A DNA stretch of 64,000 nucleotides from Cymodocea nodosa (Eukaryota > Streptophyta > Magnoliopsida > Alismatales > Cymodoceaceae). Position 1 is the stretch's first letter. Each line of letters opens with the position of its first letter. The stretch covers positions 9,114,001-9,178,000 of the forward strand of contig CM072337.1 of assembly GCA_036874045.1 (NCBI GenBank), given 5' to 3'. Shown in pieces: positions 1 to 10,543 of the stretch. The position numbers were made by a program, and so were the translations under genes. Below the pieces are notes generated by a model. The model was not told where the DNA came from. It did no database searches and saw only the letters and a program-made list of their open reading frames with translations.

Positions 1-152
1 TCATTCTCTTTTAAAGAAAGGTTAGCTACACCCCTAAGGATTTCATTAAAGTCCAATTCAGAAAATATTTCAGTATGTCTCTATGTTGAATAATCCTATG
101 TAGGTGTTCTTACTAATTATTTAGTGCTAGGAGAATGAATCCATGTGCTCAT
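1..152 (-). pseudogene. Ty3/gypsy gag N-terminus (copy A), cut by window edge
   Basis: The minus-strand frame starts at the ATG at 150-152 with MSTWIHSPSTK and runs off the left edge. It matches the start of the better preserved gag at 22626 almost residue for residue, including a shared in-frame TAG in PT*DYST. At least three stops interrupt these 50 codons. The rest of the gag lies outside the window. It follows ORFx copy A on the same strand, exactly as gag copy B follows ORFx copy B, so both copies carry the same ORFx-spacer-gag order. The homology to copy B is direct; the capsid identity is inferred from copy B. Confidence 0.7.
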
Positions 153-1202
153 AAACTCTTAACATAAAGTAAAATAGTAGAAGATTAATTACATACTAGT
201 CTGATGCTTTGTTTTTAGTAAATAGTTGTTGACGGATGAAGTTGAATCAACTGCTTCTCCTTCCAGCTCCCCAACGAATTTTCTTTTCTTTCCTCAAGTG
301 CTGGTAACTCGTAAATAACATTCTATTCTATATTTATAATGCACGTCCATAAAGCAAATGAATCTCATTATAAGAATGTGTCTTGTAACGTGTAGTATGG
401 TTCCTATTTTTATGGATACGTGTTTCACTTTGAATTTCAAATTTTAGTAACCACTGAACCCACATAGTTCCATTCGTGGCTAAAAGAATAACTATTCAGC
501 TTAATCCACAAACTAACCTCGTTGAGTTACAATTAACTCAACAAACTAGCTTTAGTTATTGTTCCTAACTCAACGAACTAACCTCATTGAGTTATAGCTA
601 ACTCAACAGTCTAGCTTCGTCACTTATTTGCTAACTCCATGGACTAACTTCGTTGAGCTATAGATAACTCAATGGAGTGATCTTATATTTTATTATTGAC
701 CTCGTGGAGTTAAGGTTAACTCAACAGACTTACTTCGTTGAATTAACACTTAGCAAATTTTCTAAAACTTACTCCTCATATTAACTTCTATATATAAATA
801 TATTTTCTTGCATTTTGTCAACTTAATCAAAGTTAAATACATGTCATTAATGTAGTGTTCTAATGTAACTCATTTAAATCTAAACATTATATGCATATTT
901 AACTTACAGTTCACTTCCTATTATGCAGAATTTACATTTTTCTTTTCAACATGCAGATATATTCAGGCATTAACCAATTATCATGCATTTAACCATGTTG
1001 TTCATAAAATTTATAAATCTTTTAAACAGCCTTGCACATCTTTAAATAGTTATATAATATTCAATACAGTTCTCAATTATATCATTCATTCTCAAACACG
1101 AATTCAAAAACATCTGAAATTCAAACATTCATTTATATGAAAGTTACATTTACATTCAGTCAGATATTTTTCAATACAAATATAAGTAGACGAACAATAC
1201 AA
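153..1202 (-). other. ORFx-gag spacer (copy A) with palindromic modules
   Basis: Noncoding spacer between ORFx copy A and gag copy A, homologous to 24770-25697 plus 22627-22665. It holds a run of inverted repeats between 500 and 760. The clearest is GTTGAGTTA at 521-529, loop CAAT, then TAACTCAAC at 534-542. A second with 8-bp arms is at 587-606. No PBS or LTR boundary is visible, so the downstream gag is not obviously the start of a separate element. Confidence 0.6.
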
Positions 1203-3428
1203 TTAGTCCTTTTTCCTAAGTTCATCCACTTCCTTCTTGAGCTTTTCTAGTTGTTGCTTTAATTGATTTATCCATTCAACAGCCCCTATAATGTCTCCAA
1301 AAGGTCCAAATATTTCAGCAGCTGCAGCATTGTAATTTCTGTATTCCTTCACTAAAATAACTCTTGATCTTATCCTTTTGGATGTCCATTTTGTGAAGTC
1401 AATACTGTTCACCATCAACAATGGAATTAAGTCTCCATAAAATAATTTCTTCTTTACTACTCTCAGTTTGGAGATAAATACCTTGTACCAATTAACTTGA
1501 ATTTTGTTCACAACTGCATATGTGGCCCACTTAACAAATTGACTAAGTTCAATGTCGTGACCTTGTCTTTGATAAACAATTTTTACTAGTATGGTTGCAA
1601 CCATGTGTGCCTTTCCATTTAAGTACTTTAGTTTGTTTAGTAATGGCACACTAGGGTTGATGGCTATGCATTGTTTAATTTCCTGTTCAACCCATTCCAT
1701 TGCAGTTGTTTCTTCTAGAATTTCAATTCCTTCATTTCTTAGTTCGAAAATATTGTGGAGAAGCTCTAGTGTTATTTGTACATCAGCTTGCTCCACATTG
1801 GAAATTAATCCACTTTCTTCTTCTCTTAAATTGGTATAAAAGTAGGGCACTAGATTTTCATATACTGCATGCCCTCTCTATTGAGAAATAAATTGTAGTA
1901 GCCCCTAGAACTTAAATAAGTCCTTAATTTCTTACATACCGTCCTAGTTTACTAGCCTACTGTAAATAATATCATACCCCTTTATCTCTTGATATTTATT
2001 ATAAGCTTCCTAACTCCAAAAGTGTACTTCATTTAGAATGGTAGCTTCAGTTGGGTCAGGAATTTGCATTTGTTGCTCTAGAGGGGTTTGTTCTTGAATT
2101 TCTTCTTCCATATGTTGAACTTGAATTTGCTGAAAATGCTCAGAAGATTCTTGCATTTTTGCTTCTACTTTTATTTGTGGTGGAGAGCTAGTAGAACTCT
2201 CCACTCTTCTTTCTTGAATCCTTTCTAAAATTTGCTGAAGAGTCTCTCCCTCTTTAGTGGAATCTATCGAGTCATTTCTTTCTTATTCAATATACTCTTG
2301 TTCAGTTTCTTCCCTTCCTTCTTCCTCCTGACTACCAATCTGCAATGTCACTGTTCTTTTTGATTCTGTAATAGATTGGGATGGAGTTACAGGCAAATCA
2401 GCTTCTACCATAATTTTAGTTTCTTTTGTTTGTACAGGCTGCAGACTAATTTCAACTTGTTTTTCTTCTTCTCTTTGCTCTTGCTGCTACTGTTGCTGCT
2501 CCTGCTCATCCTTAGATTTGGATAGAAGGTCTACAAAAATAGCCTTTGTAGGCCCTCCTGATATTATAGGTTCAGGTTTAATCTCTTCTGGAGCTTCAGA
2601 CACTATCTCTTTTCCTTTCCTTCTTCTAATTAACTATGTCTAGTCTTCCTCATCCTCCTTTGAGATTAAATCTACTAAAATGGGCTCTATTGGCCCTTGA
2701 GCCACAGGTACTAACTCTTCCTGTTTCACTTTTTCTATAACTACAATTCTCGAAGGACCAGCTTTAGCATCTCTTGCAGCCCTTGATCTAGCCGCTTCCT
2801 AATGTTATTCTACTTTAATTTTGTATTGGACCCTCAACTTTTCTTCGGCCCTTCTTTTCTTTATGGCATCATACAGAGTATGTGCCTTGGCCGTAGCCAT
2901 TTCTTCATCATCTCCTAGGTCTTTTGCTATTTTGACCAAGCTAGCAAACTCTTTATCCTCTTCTTCAGTTCTCGGCCAAGCAAATGTTACTCATGGTAAT
3001 GGCTCTATTGGTGGAACTGAAGGTCCTGCTTGTTCTGCAGCTGCAGCCGACATTTCTACTGTTGGTTCTTTTACTGCTTCCCTCTGTTGCTCCCGCCTAA
3101 TTTCACCCCTTGCACAACCAGCAATTTCTCATAAGAACCATAATTTGGCCTTGCGTTGGATCAATTCTAGGGCAACTTCGTTGTTTGACATGATTCTTCT
3201 TTCTCTATTTATAGCAACTTCTGTTGCTACCTTAATCCTCGTCTCTACAATCTAAGGTATTGTAATATGTAAATCTACTAAGACTTTCCTCTAGTAGAAG
3301 ATGTCAGATTCTACCTTTTGGAGTTCTTTTTCTCTCATCGTGTTCCGGATCTTTTGTCGCGTGTGTCATTCTTCTAATTCTCTGAGAAATCTCGTGGTGT
3401 CTATTTCCTCCTAGAACTCTGGCATCAT
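1203..3428 (-). pseudogene. ORFx copy A: plant transposon accessory protein, nonsense-riddled
   Basis: One minus-strand frame of 742 codons from the ATG at 3426-3428 (a second ATG follows directly) to TAA at 1203-1205. I find about 17 in-frame stops and no frameshift. The N-terminal quarter is charged, the middle is low-complexity and rich in E, Q, K and P, and the C-terminal 230 residues are a conserved domain including FYTNLREEE, LFYGDLIPLL and a coiled-coil-like end ending in ELRKKD. This domain aligns with the C-terminus of the accessory frame of the copia element at 51088-53349. It resembles the family I remember as 'putative plant transposon protein'; the function is unknown. It follows a gypsy integrase C-terminus on the same strand. 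Many stops are sense codons in copy B. Confidence 0.75.
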
Positions 3429-4140
3429 CTTGTCTTCGTGGTGTGATGGAACGGAACAGGATCACTCTGATCTCTATTGTGCTAAGTTCTAAATGAGTCT
3501 GCGGATAATGCCCCCAAATCCTAAGTTTTAGTATAAATAAATCCTAGGTTTTAGGCAGGTAATTGGGTCATTTTCCCGTGCAAACTCTCGCTCTCTCACT
3601 CACTTCTCCATGGAGTTACAATTAACTCCATGGACTTAACTATGTACTTCGTTGAATTATAGTTAACTTAATGAGGTAAGTTCATTAAATTATCCTAGAC
3701 TCAACAGAGTAAGTTCGTTGAGTTAAGTGTAACTCAATGGACTTTTCGTAAAGTTATAACTAATAAAAATACTTATAATAATAATTTTTACTTTGGTCAA
3801 GACCGAAGAATTTTCGATCTAACCGACACTTAATTTTTTAACATTTTAGAATTTCTGTCAAACCATTATATTCCTCGGCAGAATCAAAATTAAATATTCT
3901 TTTTTTTCTACCGATTGAATCGATACTATGCTTCGGTAAAACCAACATTTTTACTTAATATAATATATAGATTTTTTTATGTTTTTAATGTTTTGATTAA
4001 ACCGATGGATCCTGTCGATTGAACCGCAACGATTTTTTTCTTTTAATATATGTTTCGGTAAAACTGATAATTTCTTTCGGTTGAACCGTGACTATGTTTA
4101 AATAAGGTTTTTTTTTTACAAATATTTAGATAATTTCTTA
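3429..4140 (-). other. Noncoding region between gypsy integrase and ORFx copy A
   Basis: No supportable frame. The part nearest ORFx (to about 3715) is homologous to 27784-28083 and carries palindromic modules. From about 3760 to 4100 there is a degenerate array of short motifs based on CGGTTNAACCG, including a palindrome at 4078-4088 (CGGTT G AACCG) and variants such as GATTAAACCGAT and TTCGGTAAAACC. It looks like the palindrome-rich control region of an LTR, but I see no LTR boundaries. Confidence 0.5.
3608..3633. repeat. Perfect 11-bp inverted repeat upstream of ORFx A
   Basis: CCATGGAGTTA at 3608-3618, loop CAAT, then TAACTCCATGG at 3623-3633. All 11 pairs match. It belongs to the palindrome family built on GAGTTA/TAACTC found throughout the noncoding parts of the window. 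Confidence 0.8.
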
Positions 4141-4741
4141 CTAAGTAAAGCTCGAGTAGTCCTCTACTCTTACTTCTTCTATAATTCCAAAGGAACTTTT
4201 TGGAATCTTTAGAATAGGTCTAAGTCTTTTTGTCCATTTACTTTAAATATATTCTAATTTTAAGATTTTCAATTTCAATAACTCTATAGGAATAAGTATT
4301 TCAAATTATATAAGGTCCTTCCCATCTAGATCTTAATTTTCCTAGATGGTTATGGAGTCTAGTCATGTAAAGATATACTTCTTATCCTATTTCAAAGGTT
4401 TTTGGAATAATTTTCTTGTCATGCTAGAACTTCATTTTTTCTTTTTCTCTTACAACTTTGAATAAGCTTCATTCCTAAATTCTTCTAATTCAATCAATTG
4501 TATTTTCCTATTTTCAGCAGCTTGATTTAAATTAGTATTTAGAGTTTTTATTGCCCAATAAGCTTTATGTTCAATTTCAACTAGTAAATGACAACTTTTT
4601 CCATATACTAGCCTCAAAGGTGACATACCTAAGCTTGTCTTATAAGTAGTTCTATAAGCCCAAAGTGCATCTATGAATCTATTAGCCCAATCTTTTCTAG
4701 TAGGATTTACTACTTTTTCTAAGATTAACTTGGTTTTTGTT
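4141..4741 (-). pseudogene. Ty3/gypsy integrase C-terminal fragment
   Basis: Minus-strand translation gives [49 protein letters not shown] and LHNHLGKLRSRWEGP, the C-terminal part of Tat/Athila-type integrases, ending at TAG 4141-4143. It is close to the integrase end of element G4 (37110-37600). There are several stops, and at least one frameshift near the end (KVNGQ region). The integrase core, RNase H, RT and protease that should precede it are missing; the sequence is instead joined in frame to a copia integrase at about 4742. Confidence 0.85.
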
Positions 4742-5940
4742 GATTTATTATAAACTCTATATGCTTTACTTCTAATGGAATAACCAACAAAAATCCCTTC
4801 ATCTGATTTGGCTTTAAATTTGTCTCTTCGTTCCTTAGTGTTTAAAATAAAACACTTACACCCAAAGGGTTTTAAATAACTTATTTTGGGAACCTTGTTA
4901 TACCATATCTCATAAGGAGTTTTATCTAAAATTGGTCTTAGATGTACTCTATTTATAACATAGCATGCTGTATGAACTACTTCTGCCTAGAGAAAAAGGG
5001 GTAACTTATTCTCATTTAACATGGTTCTGGACATTTCCTGAAGTGATCTGTTTTTACATTCTACTACCCCATTTTGTGAAGGAGCTCTTGGAAATGAGTA
5101 CCTATGATCTATGCCTAATTCTTCACAAAAGGTGTCCATTTGATCATTATCAAATTTTGTACCATGATCACTCCTAAGTTTCTGAATTTTAACATTTTGC
5201 TCATTCTGAACTTTATTACAGAATATCTTAAATATTTCAAAAACTTCAGTTTTATTAGCTAGAAAATAGACCCAAGTAAATCTAGAATAGTCATCAACTA
5301 GTATAAAAGCATAATGTTTACCTCCTAGACTGGTTGTTCTAGTAGGTCCAAATAAATCCATATGCACTAGTTCTAATACTCTTTTGCTTGTTATTTCATT
5401 TAAGCTTTTAAAGGATGTTTTATGTAATTTACCTAGTTGACACGCATCACACATAAACTCTTTCGAGTACTTAATACTAGGTAAACCTCTAACTAGATTC
5501 TTTTTAGACAGCTTTTGTAATAATTTTAAGTTTGAGTGTCCTAGCCTTCTATGCCATAAAATGACTTCATCCGATTTTGCAATTAAGCAAGCATTGTCTT
5601 TAATAATATCAAAAGGCAAATTTAGAATACAAACAAATCCTTTCTTGTATGTAGTGAATAAAATTTCGTTTGTAGTCATGTCCATAATTTTACAGGAATC
5701 TTTTTCAAAAATTACTCTATAAATCTTCATTAAAACAAGAACACTCAATAAATTAAAACCTAAGTTTTCAACTAATAAGACATCATTTATAAAACATTTC
5801 TCAGTTACCTGAACCTTGCCAAACCCAAGGATATTTGTTTTGCTTTTATTTCCAAAGGTAACTTGTCCGTTCTTAGTCTTTGTTATTTCTGTAAGTAATT
5901 GTATATCTCCAGTCATGTGGCTGGATGCTCCATTGTCCAT
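4742..5940 (-). pseudogene. Element C5 (Sirevirus-like copia) protease and integrase, truncated
   Basis: Starts with a protease active-site segment MDNGASSHMTGD, then the GAG-pre-integrase region with LWHRRLGHSNLKLLQ and CDACQLGK (zinc-binding H and C residues). The integrase core follows, with the three acidic residues in HMDLFGP, LRSDHGTKF and VVECKNRS. The frame continues past a stop near 4985 through [12 protein letters not shown] and [20 protein letters not shown], then passes without frame loss into gypsy integrase. RT, RNase H and the 3' LTR of this element are absent. Closely related to pol of C1 (46385-47640). Confidence 0.85.
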
Positions 5941-5972
5941 TATCTATTTTGATTTGTGTACCTACAAAACAA

Positions 5973-7987
5973 TCAAAAAGAGATTTTATCTCTTGGAACC
6001 CATTTTTGAGTGGGTCCAAGAATTTTAGAGAGAGTCATATCAAAATAATCCATATTATTAGACTTCAACTTATCTATTTTTTGATAATTATTTTTGCGTT
6101 TCTTTCTCTTAGTGTTATAATTATCAGAACATTTATCTCCATGTAAACCAAAGTTGAAATTTTCATTTCTAACAATATTTGATTTCCAATATCCTATATT
6201 CTTTAAATATGAAGAAAATTGATCAAGAATATTAAAATTCTCAAATGTCTTAACTTGATTCTTCTGAAGATTTCTTTTGAAATTCTTGCATCGTATGGTA
6301 TCATTTATATGCTGCATTTCATCAATTTGCACATATTTTTCTCTCTTTTTGATTACACATGGAATAGTTTTTCTCTTACTATTCTTAGTACTGGAAATAA
6401 AGACATTATTTTTAGTAGTACCATCATGCAATATATAATTTTCAGAAGATGCATCGTGTAAACCAATACCATGTTTTTCTACATTTGATATTTTACTACT
6501 GAGTTCATTTGTTAAAGTTTGACTATTATTCCATTTACTTAATACAGCCTTTTGATTGCAGACTTTAATCTTTAACACATCAATTTCTAAATTTAAATCA
6601 GTAATCATCACTTCCAATTTTTCAATTTCACATATCATTTTCTTCTTATCAGCAATTAAATTTTCACAATCAGCATACAATTTTCTTTCTATAGTAGTGA
6701 ACTTTAAAATTTCCTATGTATGCCTTTGATTTTCTTCTTTAAATTTATTCAATGTAGAGTTCAGAAAATCAATCTTATTTTCAGATTCATCTAGCATTTT
6801 CCTAGTGTCCTTTCTTTCTATTTTGACTTTCTTATATTTTCTGGCCAGTCTATTGTATTCAACAAGTAATCCATCAAAACTATCAAAATTAGCATTTTGA
6901 TCAAAGGATATACCTCACTAGATTTTGCCATAAAGCATACATTTGCTAGATTTTCTTCTGAATCTGATGTTGATGAGGATTCATTGTCAGATATTGAATC
7001 CTTTGTTTCTTCACTTTGTGAAGTTGAAGAGTCATCCCATGTCACTTTAAGCGCCTTTCTCTTTCTAAATTTCTTATTACTGAAATTCCTCCTCAAATTC
7101 TTCTTCTCTTTGTTGAGAGGACAATCAGTTTGAAAGTGACCGGACCTATTGCATTTGTAGCATATACTTTTGTCTTTCGTGAATGACTTCTTCTCCATAT
7201 CTCCAGATGTCTTTGCTGACCTAAAGTTCCTACGTTTCTTCAACAAATTTCTAAATTTTCTGGTCAACAACAATAAATCATCGTTAGAATCACTAGTGAC
7301 TTCTGAGAATTTATCAGCCTCAAAAGCCAGATCCCTTCTAGGATTTTTCCCTTTTGGATCTAAATGTTGTACTTCATAGGCTGTTAGATTTCCTATGAGA
7401 TCATCGAGAGTATATGTATTTAAGTCTTTGGACTCTTCAATAAATGTTGTCTTTTGAGCCCAAATTTTAGTTAAAGATCTAAGGATCTTTCTTACCAAGT
7501 CTTTTTCCTCGAATTTCTTGCCTAAAGATTTTAATGAATTTACAATCTCAAGAAAACGGGAAAGTATGTCAGAGATACATTCATTTTCGTGCATTTTAAA
7601 AAGCTCATATTTATGTACTAACATATTGATCTTAGATTCCTTGACCTGATTAGTACCTTCGTTGGCAACTTCTAATGCATGCCATATCTCATATGCAGTT
7701 TGATATGCAGAAACTTTATTAAATTGATCATGAGATAAAGCACAAAACAAGATGTTTAAACCTTTAGCATTCAGTGTCATTGGCTCCTTTTTATCAAAAG
7801 TTCAAGTATCATATGGAGTCGTAACTAACACTATAGGATTGCTAATTATATGCCATAATTTGAAATCGATTGACCGAAAGAATACTTTCATCCTATATTT
7901 CCAGTAGCCATAATTGCTACCTTCGAACATAGGAGAACGATTAGTGGTCTGTCCTTCAGTCATAACTAAGATTTCAGAATTATCCAT
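5973..7987 (-). pseudogene. Element C5 gag (Sirevirus-like), broken
   Basis: Begins MDNSEILVMTEGQ at 7987. The capsid-like part contains YWKYRMKVFF, an in-frame TGA near 7800 and then NILFCALSHDQFNKVSAY. A CCHC zinc knuckle, CYKCNRSGHFQTDC, lies near 7110-7165, followed by a basic stretch and an acidic serine-rich stretch. A frameshift near 6890 separates this from a coiled-coil region (YADCENLIADKKKMICEIEKL) and the C-terminal motif GPTQKWVPR. The same domain order is seen in C1. Gag would package element RNA in cytoplasmic particles; this copy cannot be translated through. Confidence 0.8.
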
Positions 7988-8070
7988 TTTAAGCAGATGA
8001 TCTGAAGTAAATGACAGGAAAAACCAATTCCTAAATAGAGAAATGAAGGCTTTTCGGATGCTTTAAACAG

Positions 8071-8089
8071 TTTAATTGCTCTGATACCA
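8071..8089 (-). other. Primer-binding site of C5 (initiator Met tRNA type)
   Basis: Minus strand reads TGGTATCAGAGCAATTAAA, two bases from the LTR end. TGGTATCAGAGC is the usual complement of the 3' end of plant initiator methionine tRNA used by Ty1/copia elements. Confidence 0.85.
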
Positions 8090-8091
8090 GT

Positions 8092-9304
8092 TGTAAGATT
8101 GTTTGTATCACAAGAGGGGGGGTGAATTGTGTCTTTAGTAATTAAACTAACGGATAAAACAAGAGCACAAAACAATCGTAAGTGAAATTCTATTCTTTTA
8201 TTTCAAGATAGAATTTACAATATCTTTTCAGCTCAATTCCCTTCTTGACGGTTTTGATACAGTAATTTTTGATATACAATTGAAATAGGAAAACAAAGCT
8301 CTTTTTCAAAACTAATTTTGAATTGTATAAAACTTGATCTTTATGCACACAGCTCTTTTCTTTCTCTTTGCTCAGCTTCTGTATCTCTTCTTCTCTAGTT
8401 GTCGAATTTCTAGACTTCTTGCATTTGCAGCTCCTTTTCTAAAATTGCTTGGAATTTTGAACTTCTTTTGATGTTGAAGAACTTTTCAGAATATGAATAT
8501 TCAAACTTAACTTTTCAGTTAGGGATCCAGATTGAATATTCAGACTTGGTTTTTGAGATTGAGATCCTCTGTTGTAATGTAGCTCGTACTCTCTATTAGT
8601 AGTCGAACTCTATTATCTTTCACGTTCAGCATGTTCATCCACTTGATCCATAATCCATAATCCACGTACTAATTTTCTCTTTAATCCAAATTACTTTCTA
8701 TTTAAATTTCCACTTACTTCACTAACATTTTGAGTTTCCACGATCTCCACTCGTAGATACATCAAAACTTTATCTTCTTGGAGTCTTGTAGAATATCTTT
8801 TAAGTCTTCAATTTAGTCGAACATTTATCCTTTAACTCCTGTAAAAACTCGAACACTTATCCTTTAACTCTTCAAGTTTTTGCACCTGCAAAACACGTGA
8901 CTAAACAAAGAAACTTTTCTATTCGTTAGTCCTTTTATAAAACTCGAACAGTTATCTATCCATGCGTATAAAAACTCGAACAGTTATCTAACTATTCAAT
9001 TTTTCATTACCGAACACACATGGAAAACACGTGACAACTTAAAACATTAAAAACACACATGCAGATAACTTAACTATACGAGTTTTTAACATAAAGTATT
9101 CAACAAAAACGAAACATTAACTATCCGAAAGTTTAACTATTGCAAATCTAGCTCTTCGGAAATCTTTAATTTATCTGACATAAAAATGAAACTTTCTGGT
9201 AATCTGTTAACTATTATACTTAGAGAAATATACTTAGAGAATATTATGTAGACTTATTTAAATACGTTAATAAAACATATATCATCAAAATTAAATACCG
9301 AACA
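8092..9304 (-). mobile_element. 5' LTR of copia element C5
   Basis: Plus strand starts TGTAAGATTG and ends TACCGAACA, so it has TG...CA ends, next to a PBS. About 1.2 kb. The inner end carries the GGGGGGGTGAATTGTG block (CACCCCCC on the element strand) also seen in the C1 and C4 LTR ends. It contains AACTATCCGAAAG and repeated ACTCGAACAGTTATC motifs. It splits the gypsy gag that resumes at 9310. The matching 3' LTR is missing, removed by the deletion that fused C5 to gypsy integrase. Confidence 0.8.
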
Positions 9305-9309
9305 TCAGA

Positions 9310-10435
9310 TAACTTGTTAGGAATTTGTGGCAGAAATAGGGAACTATTTTGCTTAGCTAAAAAGACTTTCCTTAAAACTTTTCACTCTCTTTTCTTAGTA
9401 CACCAATCTTTAAGAAATTTAGCACAAGGTGGCATTTTCTGCAATAAGTCTAACAAAGGAATGTTAACTTGTACTTTGTCAAAAAAATTTCTAATTTTTT
9501 CTTGTTTTTAAAGAAATGTTTGTTGTAATCTTTCAGGATAGGGTGCTAATGATTGTGATTTAAAAGATTCTTTTTCTTTCATTTCATTTGGTTGATCATT
9601 TTTAGTCTCAATTTTAGATTTAGATTTTTCTTCATTGATTTCTATGTTTTCAGATATTACATTTTCATTATCATTTTGATTTTTATTCTTATCCACTTTC
9701 ATATTATTTTCTTTTTGAATTCTTGGTGGTATATAAGTTCCGGATCTTAATGTTATACATACATCTTCTAGATTTTCATTACTTTCATGATGTTCTTATA
9801 TTTCATTTTCATAATTTTGATCTTAAACTGTTTTTAGTTTTAAATTGCATTCTTTAAATTCTATTGCATTAGTATTTTCTTTTGTCTGTATATCTTGCAA
9901 ATTATGCAAATCTATAACATTAAAGTTTTCATTTGTGTTTTCTTGTTGCATAACTTGTAATTTCATTGTAAATTCATCCAATACTTTTAGTTTTCTTTCT
10001 AGATCGTCTAATCTCATTGCATTCAATTTTTGATCAATTTTCATTATGATTTTTTAAATTTCATATATGATATCAATTTTAGGTTTTGTATATTCTTCCC
10101 TATAGTTTAATTGGTTGACTTCTTGTTGCTGACACATGTATTATTCTAGTTTGTCTATGTTTTGCTCTAAACTACGCTCTAGTCTGTCATACCTATCCCA
10201 AACTTCCTTGTCTCTCAACATATTACACATTCTAAACTGACCATTATTTGGATAAAGTATAGGATTCTCATACTTAGCTCTATTATATTGAATATAATTC
10301 ATTTGTTGTTCATGTGATCTAACCATCTGCAATCATCTCAGTTTCAAACAATTAGAGATGTCGTGACCTTCCAAATTGTAGAATTCACATATGCTAACTA
10401 CAAGTTTCAGAAATCTTTGAGCATAAGCATATGCC
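9310..10435 (-). pseudogene. Ty3/gypsy gag C-terminal segment running to the protease junction
   Basis: Minus-strand frame from about 10435 (MAYAYAQRFLKL). A decayed zinc knuckle, CEFYNLEGHDISNC, has its second Cys replaced by Tyr. Asparagine-, glutamate- and lysine-rich sequence follows, then LAPYPERL, VNIPLLDLLQKMPPCAKFL and a KKRE stretch, the gag-to-protease junction typical of Tat/Athila elements. Several stops interrupt it. No capsid core is present between the PBS and the zinc knuckle, unlike gag copy B at 21277-22626, which has the core but no knuckle. The reading stops where C5 is inserted. Confidence 0.7.
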
Positions 10436-10518
10436 ATATTCTCAATTATAAAATAAAACACACAACACTCCCTTTACTGTTAAAACAAAATAGCACTCAT
10501 AGTTGCTTAGTTTCTCAA

Positions 10519-10536
10519 TCCCTGACAATGGCGCTA
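10519..10536 (-). other. Primer-binding site of the gypsy element, with reiterated copies
   Basis: Minus strand reads TAGCGCCATTGTCAGGGA, close to the TGGCGCCGTTGCCGGGGA type used by Tat/Athila elements. A second copy, TAGCACCGTTGCCAGGGA, lies at 10598-10615. Its edge motif CTAGAAAACTTG recurs at about 10535, 10580, 10612 and 10668, so the PBS area was itself tandemly copied. Confidence 0.75.
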
Positions 10537-10543
10537 GAAAACT

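Noticed and set aside
153..1202. A hidden 5' LTR and PBS between ORFx copy A and gag copy A
   Set aside because: No TGGCGCC-type or TGGTATC-type site and no LTR ends were found, and the same spacer occurs in copy B.
1203..3428. Altered genetic code (for example UAG or UGA as Trp) to explain in-frame stops
   Set aside because: All three stop codons occur, at Trp, Gln and Arg positions, and the sister copy has the ordinary codons. Simple C-to-T decay explains it.
6897..7379. Plus-strand frames opposite the C5 gag
   Set aside because: They are antisense shadows of a gag with a clear zinc knuckle and Sirevirus homology on the minus strand.
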